From NCBI GenBank assembly GCA_000155715.1, contig DS990606.1, positions 30,768 to 94,767 on the forward strand: 64,000 nucleotides of DNA, read 5' to 3'. Under the pieces are notes generated by a model. The model searched no databases and was not told the DNA's origin. It was given only the letters and a program-made list of their open reading frames with translations. Shown piece after piece: positions 9,033-16,982 of the stretch. The position numbers and the translations under genes were made by a program. Within the stretch, counting starts at the first letter, position 1. The number at the start of each line of letters is the position of its first letter. This DNA comes from a gamma proteobacterium HTCC5015 (GTDB lineage: Bacteria > Pseudomonadota > Gammaproteobacteria > HTCC5015).

Positions 9033-9743
9033 TTAGAGCAGCTCTTTTTTAACGGTCTCAATACTGGTGTGGCGTATGTCCTTACCTTTGACCATAAAAA
9101 TCACATACTCACAAATATTGCTGGCGTGATCGCCTATGCGCTCTAGCGCTCGCGCACACCACATGACTTGGAGTACAGATTTAATCGAGCGCGGGTCTTC
9201 CATCATGTGCGTAATCAACTGACGCATGACCGACTCGAACTCTTTGTTAATGTTTTTATCGTCTTCAGCGACTTTAATAGCGGCCTCGACATCCATGCGA
9301 GCAAAGGCATCTAGGGCCGCGTGCAGCATCTTGCAAACATGCTCACCGAGATGGCGTAGCTCACTAAAAAAGTCCGCACTGCGAGCAAAGGTGACGAGAT
9401 CAACCGCAAAGCGACCGATTTTTTCCGCTTCGTCCCCTACGCGCTCTAGATCGGTACTGGTTTTAATCATGGTGACGACAAAGCGCAGGTCGCTGGCCGC
9501 TGGCTGACGCAGAGCAATAATGCGGTTGCACTCTTCATCAATTTCCACTTCGAGCGCATTGACTTTGTAATCCGAGGTCGCCACTTTTTCGCCCAGCGCG
9601 CCATCGCAGTTTATCAAGGCGTCGATGGCATCTTTAACTTGCCCTTCGACTAAGCCGCCCATGTTGAGTACACGATTTTGAATCGCATCCAAGTCGTGCT
9701 CGTACTGCGCGGAAGTGTGTTCACCCAAATTTAAGCTATCCAT
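9033..9743 (-). CDS. phoU: Phosphate-specific transport accessory protein PhoU
   Basis: A 236-residue all-helical cytosolic protein that links the PstSCAB transporter to PhoR and keeps the Pho regulon off when phosphate is plentiful. The two PhoU repeats carry the metal-binding helices seen as YKVNALEVEIDEECNRII and RALERIGDHASNICEYVIFMVKG, the latter containing the conserved E-R-x-x-D pattern. It is last in the minus-strand order pstS-pstC-pstA-pstB-phoU, 14 bp after pstB. The chosen ATG at 9743 starts MDSLNLGEHTSAQYE, typical of the family. Confidence 0.96.
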   Translation of the reverse strand: MDSLNLGEHTSAQYEHDLDAIQNRVLNMGGLVEGQVKDAIDALINCDGALGEKVATSDYKVNALEVEIDEECNRIIALRQPAASDLRFVVTMIKTSTDLERVGDEAEKIGRFAVDLVTFARSADFFSELRHLGEHVCKMLHAALDAFARMDVEAAIKVAEDDKNINKEFESVMRQLITHMMEDPRSIKSVLQVMWCARALERIGDHASNICEYVIFMVKGKDIRHTSIETVKKELL

Positions 9744-9757
9744 CAGCTCGTCCTCTC

Positions 9758-10636
9758 TTAGCCAAAGCGGCCCGTAATGTAGTCTTCCGTCAGCTTGTGC
9801 TGCGGGTTGGTAAAGATCGCCGAGGTTTCACCCACTTCGATCAATTTACCTAAATGGAAATACGCTGTGCGCTGAGAGACTCGGGCCGCTTGTTGCATGG
9901 AGTGCGTAACAATCGCAATCGTAAAGTTCTCGCTCAACTCACCGATTAACTCTTCAATTTTTGCTGTGGCAATAGGGTCGAGCGCCGAACAGGGCTCGTC
10001 CATTAGAATAACCTCCGGCGAGACGGCAATCGCGCGAGCAATACACAAACGCTGTTGCTGGCCGCCCGACAAACCCGTTCCCGGAGTGTCTAAGCGATCC
10101 TTAACCTCGTCCCACAAACCCGATTTGGTCAAACTGTTTTCCACAATATCGTCCAACTCGGCCTTGTTACTGGCCAAACCGTGAATGCGCGGGCCGTAGG
10201 CGACATTGTCGTAGATCGATTTAGGAAAGGGGTTGGGCTTTTGAAAAACCATGCCGACGCGAGCGCGCAAGGCGACAACATCGAGATTGCTATCGTAGAT
10301 ATCTTGATCGTCGAGTTGAATTTTTCCATTCACTCGGCAGATATCGATGGTGTCGTTCATGCGATTCAAACAACGCAAAAAGGTCGACTTGCCGCAACCC
10401 GAAGGGCCGATCATCGCCATCACTTCATTGGGCGCAATATCGAGACTGATGCCTTTAATGGCGTGAGTGTCCCCATAGTGCACATGTACATCGCGCATCG
10501 ACATCTTGGCGTTGTCGAGCATCGCCTCGCCCACTGTCACATGGCTATCGTCTACACCTTCTGTCACTTTGACTCTATCCTCTTGGTACGCTGGTGCTGT
10601 TTGGTCCAGCGTGGCAGTTTGGCTTGCACTATTCAT
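9758..10636 (-). CDS. pstB: Phosphate ABC transporter ATP-binding protein PstB
   Basis: ATPase of the high-affinity phosphate importer, on the cytosolic face of the inner membrane. The 292 residues contain Walker [10 protein letters not shown] (77-85), the Q-loop region VFQKPNPFP, the ABC signature LSGGQQQRL (189-197), Walker B VILMDEP (209-215) and the switch H of VTHSMQQ. A 45-residue N-terminal extension, acidic and threonine/valine-rich, precedes the usual start of the fold; it is in frame with no obvious internal start, so it is kept. It lies 39 bp after pstA and 14 bp before phoU. Confidence 0.96.
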   Translation of the reverse strand: MNSASQTATLDQTAPAYQEDRVKVTEGVDDSHVTVGEAMLDNAKMSMRDVHVHYGDTHAIKGISLDIAPNEVMAMIGPSGCGKSTFLRCLNRMNDTIDICRVNGKIQLDDQDIYDSNLDVVALRARVGMVFQKPNPFPKSIYDNVAYGPRIHGLASNKAELDDIVENSLTKSGLWDEVKDRLDTPGTGLSGGQQQRLCIARAIAVSPEVILMDEPCSALDPIATAKIEELIGELSENFTIAIVTHSMQQAARVSQRTAYFHLGKLIEVGETSAIFTNPQHKLTEDYITGRFG

Positions 10637-10675
10637 CGTTACTGTCTCTCGAACATTATCGGGTTTTAGCGAGGC

Positions 10676-11956
10676 TTACCAGCGGCGCTCAAAACGCTTG
10701 CGCAAATAAACCGCAAAAGCATTCATCGCGATCAAAAAGGCTAGCAGTACCATAATGGCGGCCGAGGTGCGCTCGACAAAGCCGCGCTCGGGCAAATCGG
10801 CCCACTGGAAAATTTGCACGGGCAATACGGTGGCGGGGTCGGTGATACCTTGGGGCACTTCGGCCACAAACGCCACCATGCCAATCATCAATAGCGGCGC
10901 GGACTCGCCCAGCGCCTGAGCCATACCGATGATCGTTCCCGTCAACATCCCCGGCATGGCCAGCGGTAGCACATGGTGAAAAATCGTTTGCATGCGCGAA
11001 GCCCCCATACCCAGCGCCGCCTCGCGAATCGAGGGCGGTACCGCTTTAAGCGCCGCGCGAGAAGAAATAATAATCGTTGGCAATGTCATCAAGGTGAGAA
11101 CCAAGCCACCGACTAGAGGCGCCGATCGCGGCAAGCCCATAAAATTCAAAAACACGGCCAAGCCCAGTAGACCAAACACAATCGAGGGAACAGCAGCTAG
11201 GTTGTTGATATTAACCTCGATTAAATCCGTCCAGCGATTTTGTGGCGCGAACTCCTCTAGGTACACCGCGGCGGCCACTCCCACGGGGAACGACAGTACC
11301 AAGGTCACTATCAGGGTAAAGAACGACCCTTTAATCGCCCCCCAGACGCCCGCCTGCTCGGGTTCAGCACTCGCACTGTGGGTAAAGAATACGGTGTTGA
11401 AGCGCTTCTCGACTTCGCCGTTCTCCACCAAACTATCAATCCAAACGAGGTGCTGATCTTTAACGCGACGATCCGCTTCGGGCAATGTGCGATCAATGTG
11501 CCCTTTCAGCACACTGTCGAGATCGTCGTCGGCCAAGACCCACAGTGTGGCCGTCGTGCCCAGCAGTTCCTCATTGTTATCGAGGCTGTCGCGCACGGAA
11601 AACTTGGCGCCTGAACTCACGAGTTTGTAAAGCTCGCGCTTTTCAGAGCGACTGGTCACCTCGGGGAAGCGCTCTCGAAGCGCCGCCTTAATCAATCCAT
11701 CGTAATTCGCATAGAGCCAGTCGCTCTCTGTGGGGTTGTCATACAAACCCAAAATATCGGCGTCGTAGGTGACGTCGAGTTGGATATACGTTTGCTGAAA
11801 TGCCGTGTAGCCCTTGGAAATAATGCTGGTAAACAGCACGACCAAAAAGGCAAACCCGACAAAGACAGACAATAATCCGTAAAAGCGAAAACGCTTTTCT
11901 CGGGCATAGCGACGCGCCAAATGCGCTTCAACTTTTGACATACTCTGCTTAGTCAT
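10676..11956 (-). CDS. pstA: Phosphate ABC transporter permease PstA
   Basis: Inner-membrane permease subunit of the phosphate importer, 426 residues. One N-terminal membrane helix (about residues 26-48) is followed by a soluble periplasmic insert of roughly 150 residues, of the DUF3333 kind seen in Pseudomonas-type PstA, and then the conserved permease domain with its cytoplasmic coupling helix region REAALGMGASRMQTIFHHVLP. The ATG at 11956 is chosen because it overlaps the pstC stop in the string ATGACTAA, a usual coupling arrangement; an in-frame ATG at 11941 is an alternative. The longer open frame upstream lies inside pstC and is rejected. Confidence 0.93.
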   Translation of the reverse strand: MTKQSMSKVEAHLARRYAREKRFRFYGLLSVFVGFAFLVVLFTSIISKGYTAFQQTYIQLDVTYDADILGLYDNPTESDWLYANYDGLIKAALRERFPEVTSRSEKRELYKLVSSGAKFSVRDSLDNNEELLGTTATLWVLADDDLDSVLKGHIDRTLPEADRRVKDQHLVWIDSLVENGEVEKRFNTVFFTHSASAEPEQAGVWGAIKGSFFTLIVTLVLSFPVGVAAAVYLEEFAPQNRWTDLIEVNINNLAAVPSIVFGLLGLAVFLNFMGLPRSAPLVGGLVLTLMTLPTIIISSRAALKAVPPSIREAALGMGASRMQTIFHHVLPLAMPGMLTGTIIGMAQALGESAPLLMIGMVAFVAEVPQGITDPATVLPVQIFQWADLPERGFVERTSAAIMVLLAFLIAMNAFAVYLRKRFERRW

Positions 11957-13334
11957 ACTGTTCTCGATATTTGCGCACAACGCGAAGTGCCACCACATTG
12001 AGAATCAACGTGGTTACAAACAACATCAACCCCAAGGCAAAGGCAGCCAGTGTCTTGGGGCTATCAAACTCTTGGTCACCTACCAATAGCGTGACGATCT
12101 GCGCGGTCACAGTGGTGACATCCTCTAGTGGGTTAGCCGTGAGCCGCGCAGTCAAACCCGCCGCCATCACGACAATCATGGTTTCGCCAATCGCCCGTGA
12201 AGCCGCCAGCAAAACGCCGCCGACAATACCCGGAAGAGCGGCGGGCAATACAACCTGTTTAATGGTCTCTGAGCGAGTGGCGCCCAAACCGTAAGAGCCA
12301 TCGCGCAGTGACTGGGGCACGGCGCTGATCACATCGTCTGACAGGGAGGAGACAAAGGGAATAATCATAACGCCCATCACCAAGCCTGCAGCCAGTGCAC
12401 TTTGCGCCGACACATCTAGGCCAAACACCACGCCCATGTCGCGCAGGAACGGCCCCACTGTGAGGGCGGCGAAAAAGCCGTACACCACCGTGGGTACGCC
12501 CGCCAAAATTTCCAGTGTCGGTTTAGCCATGCTGCGAAAGCGCTTGTCGGCGTACTCCGACAGATAAATCGCCGACATCAATCCCGTAGGCACCGCCACT
12601 AACAGTGCGATGACCGAAATCAGCATCGTACCGACGAATAGCGGCACGGCACCAAAGGCGCCCGACGCGCCGACCTGATCCGCACGGATCGCAATTTGCG
12701 GGCTCCAGTGCGTACCAAACATAAACTCAAAAATAGAGACTCGGTTAAAGAACTGTACCGACTCAAACAGCACCGAGAAAACAATGCCTACCGTGGTCAA
12801 AATCGCCAAGCTGGCACAAGACACGAGCAAGAAGAGAATAATCTTTTCCACTCGATTGCGAGCGCGAAGCTCGGGGCGAATACGTCGCCAAGCCACGGCG
12901 AGAAAGGCGAGGCCCGCCGATAGCGCCAGTGCCGCCATGGCCAAGGCGCTAATACTGCTGTAGCGCTTGTAGTCCTCAGCAGCGGCTTTAACGCCCTCGC
13001 TGGGACTAATCACCATGCCGCCCTCGGCGAGCGTTTTAACATTGTTGACCACCATCGAGCGCTCGTCCGCCCCCATGTGGGCAAACTCGGCGGGCAGATT
13101 TTGCATCAACAAACCGTCGATGATGGCACCCTGAAACATCGTCCAAACGGCCAAGACCAGCAGTGCGGGAATCGCACACCACAGCGCGGTCCAAGAGCCG
13201 TAATAAGAGGGCAGCGAGTGCAGCGATTTGACACCACCGACGGGTTTGGCGACATCGTGAGCGCGCTTATAGCCAAAGTAGTAGCCAAACACGCTGAGTA
13301 TGACGATGGTGACAAAAAGTGTAGATGCCTGCAT
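11949..13334 (-). CDS. pstC: Phosphate ABC transporter permease PstC
   Basis: Second inner-membrane permease subunit, about 461 residues. Hydrophobic helices at the N-terminus, a soluble insert (about residues 70-130), then the permease core with LRDGSYGLGATRSETIKQVVLPAALPGIVGG, the coupling motif that contacts PstB. The open frame extends to a TTG at 13376, but that codon sits inside the hairpin at 13362-13384, so the ATG at 13334 (MQASTLFVTIVIL) is chosen. A weak purine-rich site precedes it. The gene overlaps pstA by 8 bp and follows pstS after a gap of 84 bp. Confidence 0.93.
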   Translation of the reverse strand: MQASTLFVTIVILSVFGYYFGYKRAHDVAKPVGGVKSLHSLPSYYGSWTALWCAIPALLVLAVWTMFQGAIIDGLLMQNLPAEFAHMGADERSMVVNNVKTLAEGGMVISPSEGVKAAAEDYKRYSSISALAMAALALSAGLAFLAVAWRRIRPELRARNRVEKIILFLLVSCASLAILTTVGIVFSVLFESVQFFNRVSIFEFMFGTHWSPQIAIRADQVGASGAFGAVPLFVGTMLISVIALLVAVPTGLMSAIYLSEYADKRFRSMAKPTLEILAGVPTVVYGFFAALTVGPFLRDMGVVFGLDVSAQSALAAGLVMGVMIIPFVSSLSDDVISAVPQSLRDGSYGLGATRSETIKQVVLPAALPGIVGGVLLAASRAIGETMIVVMAAGLTARLTANPLEDVTTVTAQIVTLLVGDQEFDSPKTLAAFALGLMLFVTTLILNVVALRVVRKYREQYD

Positions 13335-13361
13335 GAATCTCGCTGCCTTAAAAATCACGGT

Positions 13362-13384
13362 GGGGAGGCCCGACAAGCCTCCCC
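13362..13384 (-). terminator. Intercistronic hairpin between pstS and pstC
   Basis: Perfect 8-bp GC-rich stem GGGGAGGC (13362-13369) / GCCTCCCC (13377-13384) with a 7-nt loop, in the 84-bp gap between pstS and pstC. On the minus strand a TGATTTTT run follows only after a short spacer, so it is a weak terminator at best. It could lower transcription of the permease genes relative to pstS or protect the 3' end of pstS mRNA; both roles are inference. Confidence 0.6.
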
Positions 13385-13418
13385 ATGATTGATTGCGATA
13401 GAGTATCGCCCTTCAATG

Positions 13419-14459
13419 TTACCAATTCATTGATTCGAATTGACGAACCGATTTTTCCATCTCGCGATGCTCTTTAGGGCTCAAGGGAATCAAGCCTTTC
13501 TCTGTGAGGTAGCCCTCTTGGCCCGAGGCCTTGGCGCTGACGAATTCGCGCACATAGCCTTCGATGCCAGGTACTTTGCCGACGTGAGCATTTTTCACGT
13601 AGAAGTACAGGGGACGCGACACGGGATAGTCGCCCGTAGCAATGCTATCGAATGTGGGCGCTTGGCCACCAATCTTAGAGCCCTGCACCTTGTCGGCGTT
13701 TTGATCGAGGAAGCTAAAACCAAACACGCCCAAGGCATCGGGGTTGGCTTCCAATTTTTGCACGATCAAATTGTCGTTCTCACCCGCTTCAACATAAGCG
13801 CCGTCTTCGCGCACGCTGCGGCAAATGGCTTTGTAGCGATTTTTATCTTCGCTCTTTATCGCTTTTAACCAAGGGAAGGTTTTACAGCCACCTTCGATAG
13901 CGAGTTCATTAAAGGCATCGCGAGTCCCCGAAGTAGGAGGCGGCCCCATGACTTCGATCTCTGTTTTAGGCAGGTTTTTGTTGATTTCATTCCAAGTCTT
14001 ATAAGGGTTGGGAACCAACTCTTCGCTGCCATCGGGGTTGGGCACATCTTTAGCCAGCGCCAAGAAGATATCGCGCAAGCTCAGGTCGAGCTGCTGAGAT
14101 TGGCGAGCATTCGCCAGCACGATGCCGTCGTAGCCAATAAGTACTTCGGTGATTTCTTTAACACCATTTTCTTGGCACATCTCGTACTCGCTCATTTTCA
14201 TACGGCGAGAGGCGTTAGTGACATCGGGCGTGTTGACGCCGAGACCCTCACAGAACAGCTTCATGCCACCGCCCGAACCAGTCGATTCGATTTTAGGCGT
14301 TTTAAATGGGCCCGTGCGACCAAAGTTCTCCGCCACGACAATGGCAAAGGGATAAACCGTAGAAGAACCGACGACCGCGACTAGATCGCGCGCCTGCACG
14401 GCTTGTGTCATACCACCCATGGCGAGAGCTGCCACAGCACTTAACAGAATTTTTTTCAT
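13419..14459 (-). CDS. pstS: Periplasmic phosphate-binding protein PstS
   Basis: High-affinity phosphate-binding component of the Pst importer, 346 residues. The N-terminus MKKILLSAVAALAMGGMTQA is a signal peptide with cleavage expected after VQA. Phosphate-binding segments are visible: VVGSSTVYPF, ESTGSGGG, NASRRMK, VLIGYDGI and TSGTRDAF. It is the first gene of the pst unit, with a Pho box at 14534-14551 about 75 bp upstream and a hairpin just downstream, as expected for a gene expressed more strongly than the permeases. Confidence 0.96.
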   Translation of the reverse strand: MKKILLSAVAALAMGGMTQAVQARDLVAVVGSSTVYPFAIVVAENFGRTGPFKTPKIESTGSGGGMKLFCEGLGVNTPDVTNASRRMKMSEYEMCQENGVKEITEVLIGYDGIVLANARQSQQLDLSLRDIFLALAKDVPNPDGSEELVPNPYKTWNEINKNLPKTEIEVMGPPPTSGTRDAFNELAIEGGCKTFPWLKAIKSEDKNRYKAICRSVREDGAYVEAGENDNLIVQKLEANPDALGVFGFSFLDQNADKVQGSKIGGQAPTFDSIATGDYPVSRPLYFYVKNAHVGKVPGIEGYVREFVSAKASGQEGYLTEKGLIPLSPKEHREMEKSVRQFESMNW

Positions 14460-14533
14460 CTCGTGAACCTCGTTAATTCAAACGCGTTAGGCGGGTTCGC
14501 CTCGCTCAGTGCCGACAAGGCTACAGCGGCTTT

Positions 14534-14551
14534 ATTACAGTTTTGTGACAA
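14534..14551 (-). promoter_or_regulatory. Pho box upstream of pstS
   Basis: On the minus strand it reads TTGTCAC AAAA CTGTAAT, two 7-bp direct half-sites split by 4 bp. This matches the known PhoB-binding layout CTGTCAT-N4-CTGTCAT. It lies in the phoR-pstS gap, 75 bp before the pstS start, so pst genes are probably PhoB-activated from their own promoter. Confidence 0.8.
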
Positions 14552-14553
14552 TT

Positions 14554-15864
14554 CTATCTATTTGTTTTCAAAGGGAAATAACAAACAAACTCAGCGCCCT
14601 CACCGGGCGTAGATTGAATCGACAAGCGACCGCCGTGCGCCTGCACAATATGTTTGACAATGGCCAGCCCCAAGCCCGTGCCACGGCCTTGACGGGCACT
14701 GGAGTGATCGCGCTCTCGCCCCGCCTGGGCGCGATAAAAGCGCTCTGTCAGTCGCGGCAAATGGCGCGGCTCAATGCCTAGGCCATTGTCCTTAACCCGC
14801 AACACCGCTTCATCGCCCTCTCTTTGCCAGCTGACGCGAACCACGCTGCCATCGGGGGTATGGTTCACCGCATTGAACACCAAATTCGACAAGGCGCTGA
14901 CTAAATCGCTGTAGACACCATCTATTATTAACTCTCGGTCGGCGCTGAGTCCCACATCGTGATCCCGATCACCACTTAGGTGGATGGCGTCCTCGACCAC
15001 GGTTTCCAAAATCGCTGCAACCATAATCGGTTCAAAGCGCGCCTGCGTATTGGACTCCAAGCGCGACAGTGTGAGCAAGTCGTCCACGAGGCGGCGCATT
15101 CTTGCGGTCTGCTCATCAGCGGATCGCACAACGCTCAGTAGATCTTGGTCAAGCTCGGGCGTTCCTTCGAGCAGCTCCATGTAACCCGACATCACTGTCA
15201 GCGGGGTTTTCAATTCGTGGGATGCGTTCGAGACAAAGTCGCGTCGCATTTGGTCGGCGCGTATCAAATCGCTAATATCTCGCGCCGTCACGAGGCGCTC
15301 AATACCACCGCGATAGGGAGCGACGCGTACATTGAGATGTACTTCATCGTCGAGCGGCGAAATAATATTGATGCTCTTGCCGACATGGTCTTTCGCCAAA
15401 AACTCGACGAACGCCACATCGCGAATAAGGTTGGAAAGGCGCTGCCCAATATCGCCCGGATTGCGAATTCCCAAATAGCGTTCAGCGGCGGGGTTGGCCC
15501 AGCGAATATCGCCGTGCTCCCCCAGTACCACCGTCGCATCGGGGAGTGCGTTAACCGTATCTTGAAAGCGCGTCACGATGGTTTCGTAGCGCTCGATCTC
15601 TTTTTGATAGTGCTTTTCCTGGCGGAACAGGTGATTGATAAAGTCGTCCCAGATGCCCAACACCAGAGGTGCTTCATCTTCGCCACCCTTGGCGGCCAAC
15701 CAGCGCTCGACGCGATTGAATTGGCGAATGTGCCAAATTAAATAGAGAGCCAACGCCAACAAATAGCACAAAGTGAGATGCTCGGTGACCATGCCCACCA
15801 AGGTCGCGATTAAGAGTAGCGCCAATAGGCGCCAACGCTCTGTCACTCGACCTTCACTAAACAC
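14554..15864 (-). CDS. phoR: Phosphate regulon sensor histidine kinase PhoR
   Basis: Membrane-bound kinase that phosphorylates PhoB when phosphate is short. The 436 residues hold two closely spaced N-terminal helices (about 12-45), a linker, a PAS domain (about 98-200), the dimerisation/phosphoacceptor box SNASHELKTPLTV with H216, and an ATPase domain with N-box NLVFNAVNHTP, G1 DNGLGIEP and G2 GRGTGLGLAIV. As in other PhoR there is no large periplasmic sensor. GTG start at 15864 has AAGAAGG at a suitable distance. It follows phoB by 12 bp and precedes pstS. Confidence 0.95.
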   Translation of the reverse strand: MFSEGRVTERWRLLALLLIATLVGMVTEHLTLCYLLALALYLIWHIRQFNRVERWLAAKGGEDEAPLVLGIWDDFINHLFRQEKHYQKEIERYETIVTRFQDTVNALPDATVVLGEHGDIRWANPAAERYLGIRNPGDIGQRLSNLIRDVAFVEFLAKDHVGKSINIISPLDDEVHLNVRVAPYRGGIERLVTARDISDLIRADQMRRDFVSNASHELKTPLTVMSGYMELLEGTPELDQDLLSVVRSADEQTARMRRLVDDLLTLSRLESNTQARFEPIMVAAILETVVEDAIHLSGDRDHDVGLSADRELIIDGVYSDLVSALSNLVFNAVNHTPDGSVVRVSWQREGDEAVLRVKDNGLGIEPRHLPRLTERFYRAQAGRERDHSSARQGRGTGLGLAIVKHIVQAHGGRLSIQSTPGEGAEFVCYFPLKTNR

Positions 15865-15876
15865 TTAGACACCTTC

Positions 15877-16560
15877 TTACACAGAAAAACGATAACCCGC
15901 GCCACGCACGGTTTGCACCAACTTATCACAGCCGTAGGGAGCCAGTGCTTTGCGCAAGCGCAACACATGAACATCGACCGTGCGCTCTTCCACAAAGGCG
16001 CTGCGCCCCCAGACGTGGTCGAGCAATTGCGTGCGGCTGTAGACGCGATCGACATGGCTCATAAAGAATTGCAGCAAACGGTATTCCGTGGGCCCCAAAT
16101 CCAAATTGCTGTCGCCGTAGGTCACGCGGTGCGAATCCACATCCATCGCCAAACCGCCCACTTCGAGCAACTGGCCATCGGCGGAACCGATGCGGCGCAG
16201 CACCGCTCGAATGCGCGCAATTAACTCGCGCGGCGAAAAAGGCTTGCTGACATAGTCATCGGCACCCGCGTCGAGGCCGACGATTTTATCGTCTTCCTCG
16301 GTGCGCGCCGTTAGCATAATCACGGGGACATCTTGAGTCAGCTCATCGCGCTTGGTGTGGCGGACAAATTCGACACCGCTGGTGCCCGGCAGCATCCAGT
16401 CCACCAACATCAAATCGGGGACTTGCTCGGCAATGGCGTCCTCCGCCTCGGCCACAGACCCCGCCTCGATGAAGTGGTATCCTTCACGGCGCAGGGCGAA
16501 ACCGATCATTTCGCGGATGGCTTGTTCGTCTTCGACTACGAGTATGCGTTTTCCACTCAT
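15877..16560 (-). CDS. phoB: Phosphate regulon response regulator PhoB
   Basis: OmpR-type transcription factor of 227 residues that activates phosphate-starvation genes. Receiver domain (about 1-120): acidic pocket E10/D11, phospho-acceptor D54 in LMLVDWMLPG, T in MLTARTEE and K in YVSKPFSP. The winged-helix domain (about 130-227) ends RTVDVHVLRLRKAL and VRGAGYRFSV, the DNA-contact and wing regions. ATG at 16560 is preceded by AGGAAA; a longer open frame of 9 codons is rejected. Its own Pho box at 16605-16622 implies autoregulation. Confidence 0.97.
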   Translation of the reverse strand: MSGKRILVVEDEQAIREMIGFALRREGYHFIEAGSVAEAEDAIAEQVPDLMLVDWMLPGTSGVEFVRHTKRDELTQDVPVIMLTARTEEDDKIVGLDAGADDYVSKPFSPRELIARIRAVLRRIGSADGQLLEVGGLAMDVDSHRVTYGDSNLDLGPTEYRLLQFFMSHVDRVYSRTQLLDHVWGRSAFVEERTVDVHVLRLRKALAPYGCDKLVQTVRGAGYRFSV

Positions 16561-16604
16561 GGTTTTTTCCTGTTTAATCACAGGCACTATTTAAACGCGA
16601 CTCT

Positions 16605-16622
16605 GTGACAATTTCGTTACAG
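16605..16622 (-). promoter_or_regulatory. Pho box upstream of phoB
   Basis: Minus-strand sequence CTGTAAC GAAA TTGTCAC fits the 7-4-7 direct-repeat PhoB site. It is 45 bp before the phoB start, the right place and orientation for autoactivation of phoBR. Confidence 0.78.
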
Positions 16623-16657
16623 CGATAAAAGCCCTGTTAAAACAGGCAAAACACTCC

Positions 16658-16925
16658 AGGGCCTGTTAGCACGAATTTGATTGTCACTGTTGTGACAAAA
16701 AAAGCGCCAATCTAGGCGCAAGGAGCGTGGTTTGGTGAATCCAAATGAGCGACGAGCAACGACGAGTGGCGCTTTTTTAGCCACAACCCGCAGGGCTGGG
16801 GCCATTTTCCCGCCCAGCTGCGTTATCAGTCGTTCATGTAGACTCACTACACTGCACTCCTTCTGCCTTGCTGGACAAAAAAATGGCCTCCAGCAGAGAT
16901 CATCAAATTCGTGCTAACAGGCCCT
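16658..16925. mobile_element. 268-bp MITE-like element with perfect 23-bp terminal inverted repeats
   Basis: The left end (16658-16680, beginning AGGGCCTGTTAGC) and the right end (16903-16925) are perfect inverted copies over 23 bp. Inside the left end lies a second palindrome, TTGTCACTGTTGTGACAA (16681-16698), and an internal inverted pair AAAAAAAGCGCCA (about 16696-16708) / TGGCGCTTTTTT (16768-16779). The element has no credible gene; the longest frame, about 60 codons, has no family features. This is what a non-autonomous transposable element looks like. No clear target-site duplication was seen (flanks CACTCC and AATCAA). It fills most of the 360-bp gap between the phoB Pho box and agcS. 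Confidence 0.75.
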
Positions 16926-16960
16926 AATCAACAGGCGACTCAACGTTGCCAACATCTTAT

Positions 16961-16978
16961 ATGACAGTTTTGTGACAA
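16961..16978 (-). promoter_or_regulatory. Third Pho box, next to the agcS start
   Basis: Minus-strand sequence TTGTCAC AAAA CTGTCAT, the closest of the three to the PhoB consensus. It ends only 4 bp before the agcS ATG, on the strand pointing towards phoB but now separated from phoB by the inserted element. It may be an older distal phoB site, or it may let PhoB block agcS expression; the sequence alone does not decide. Confidence 0.65.
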
Positions 16979-16982
16979 GACA

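Noticed and set aside
16732..16917. A 61-codon open frame inside the MITE-like element.
   Set aside because: No ribosome site, no family features, and composed of inverted-repeat structure; treated as non-coding.
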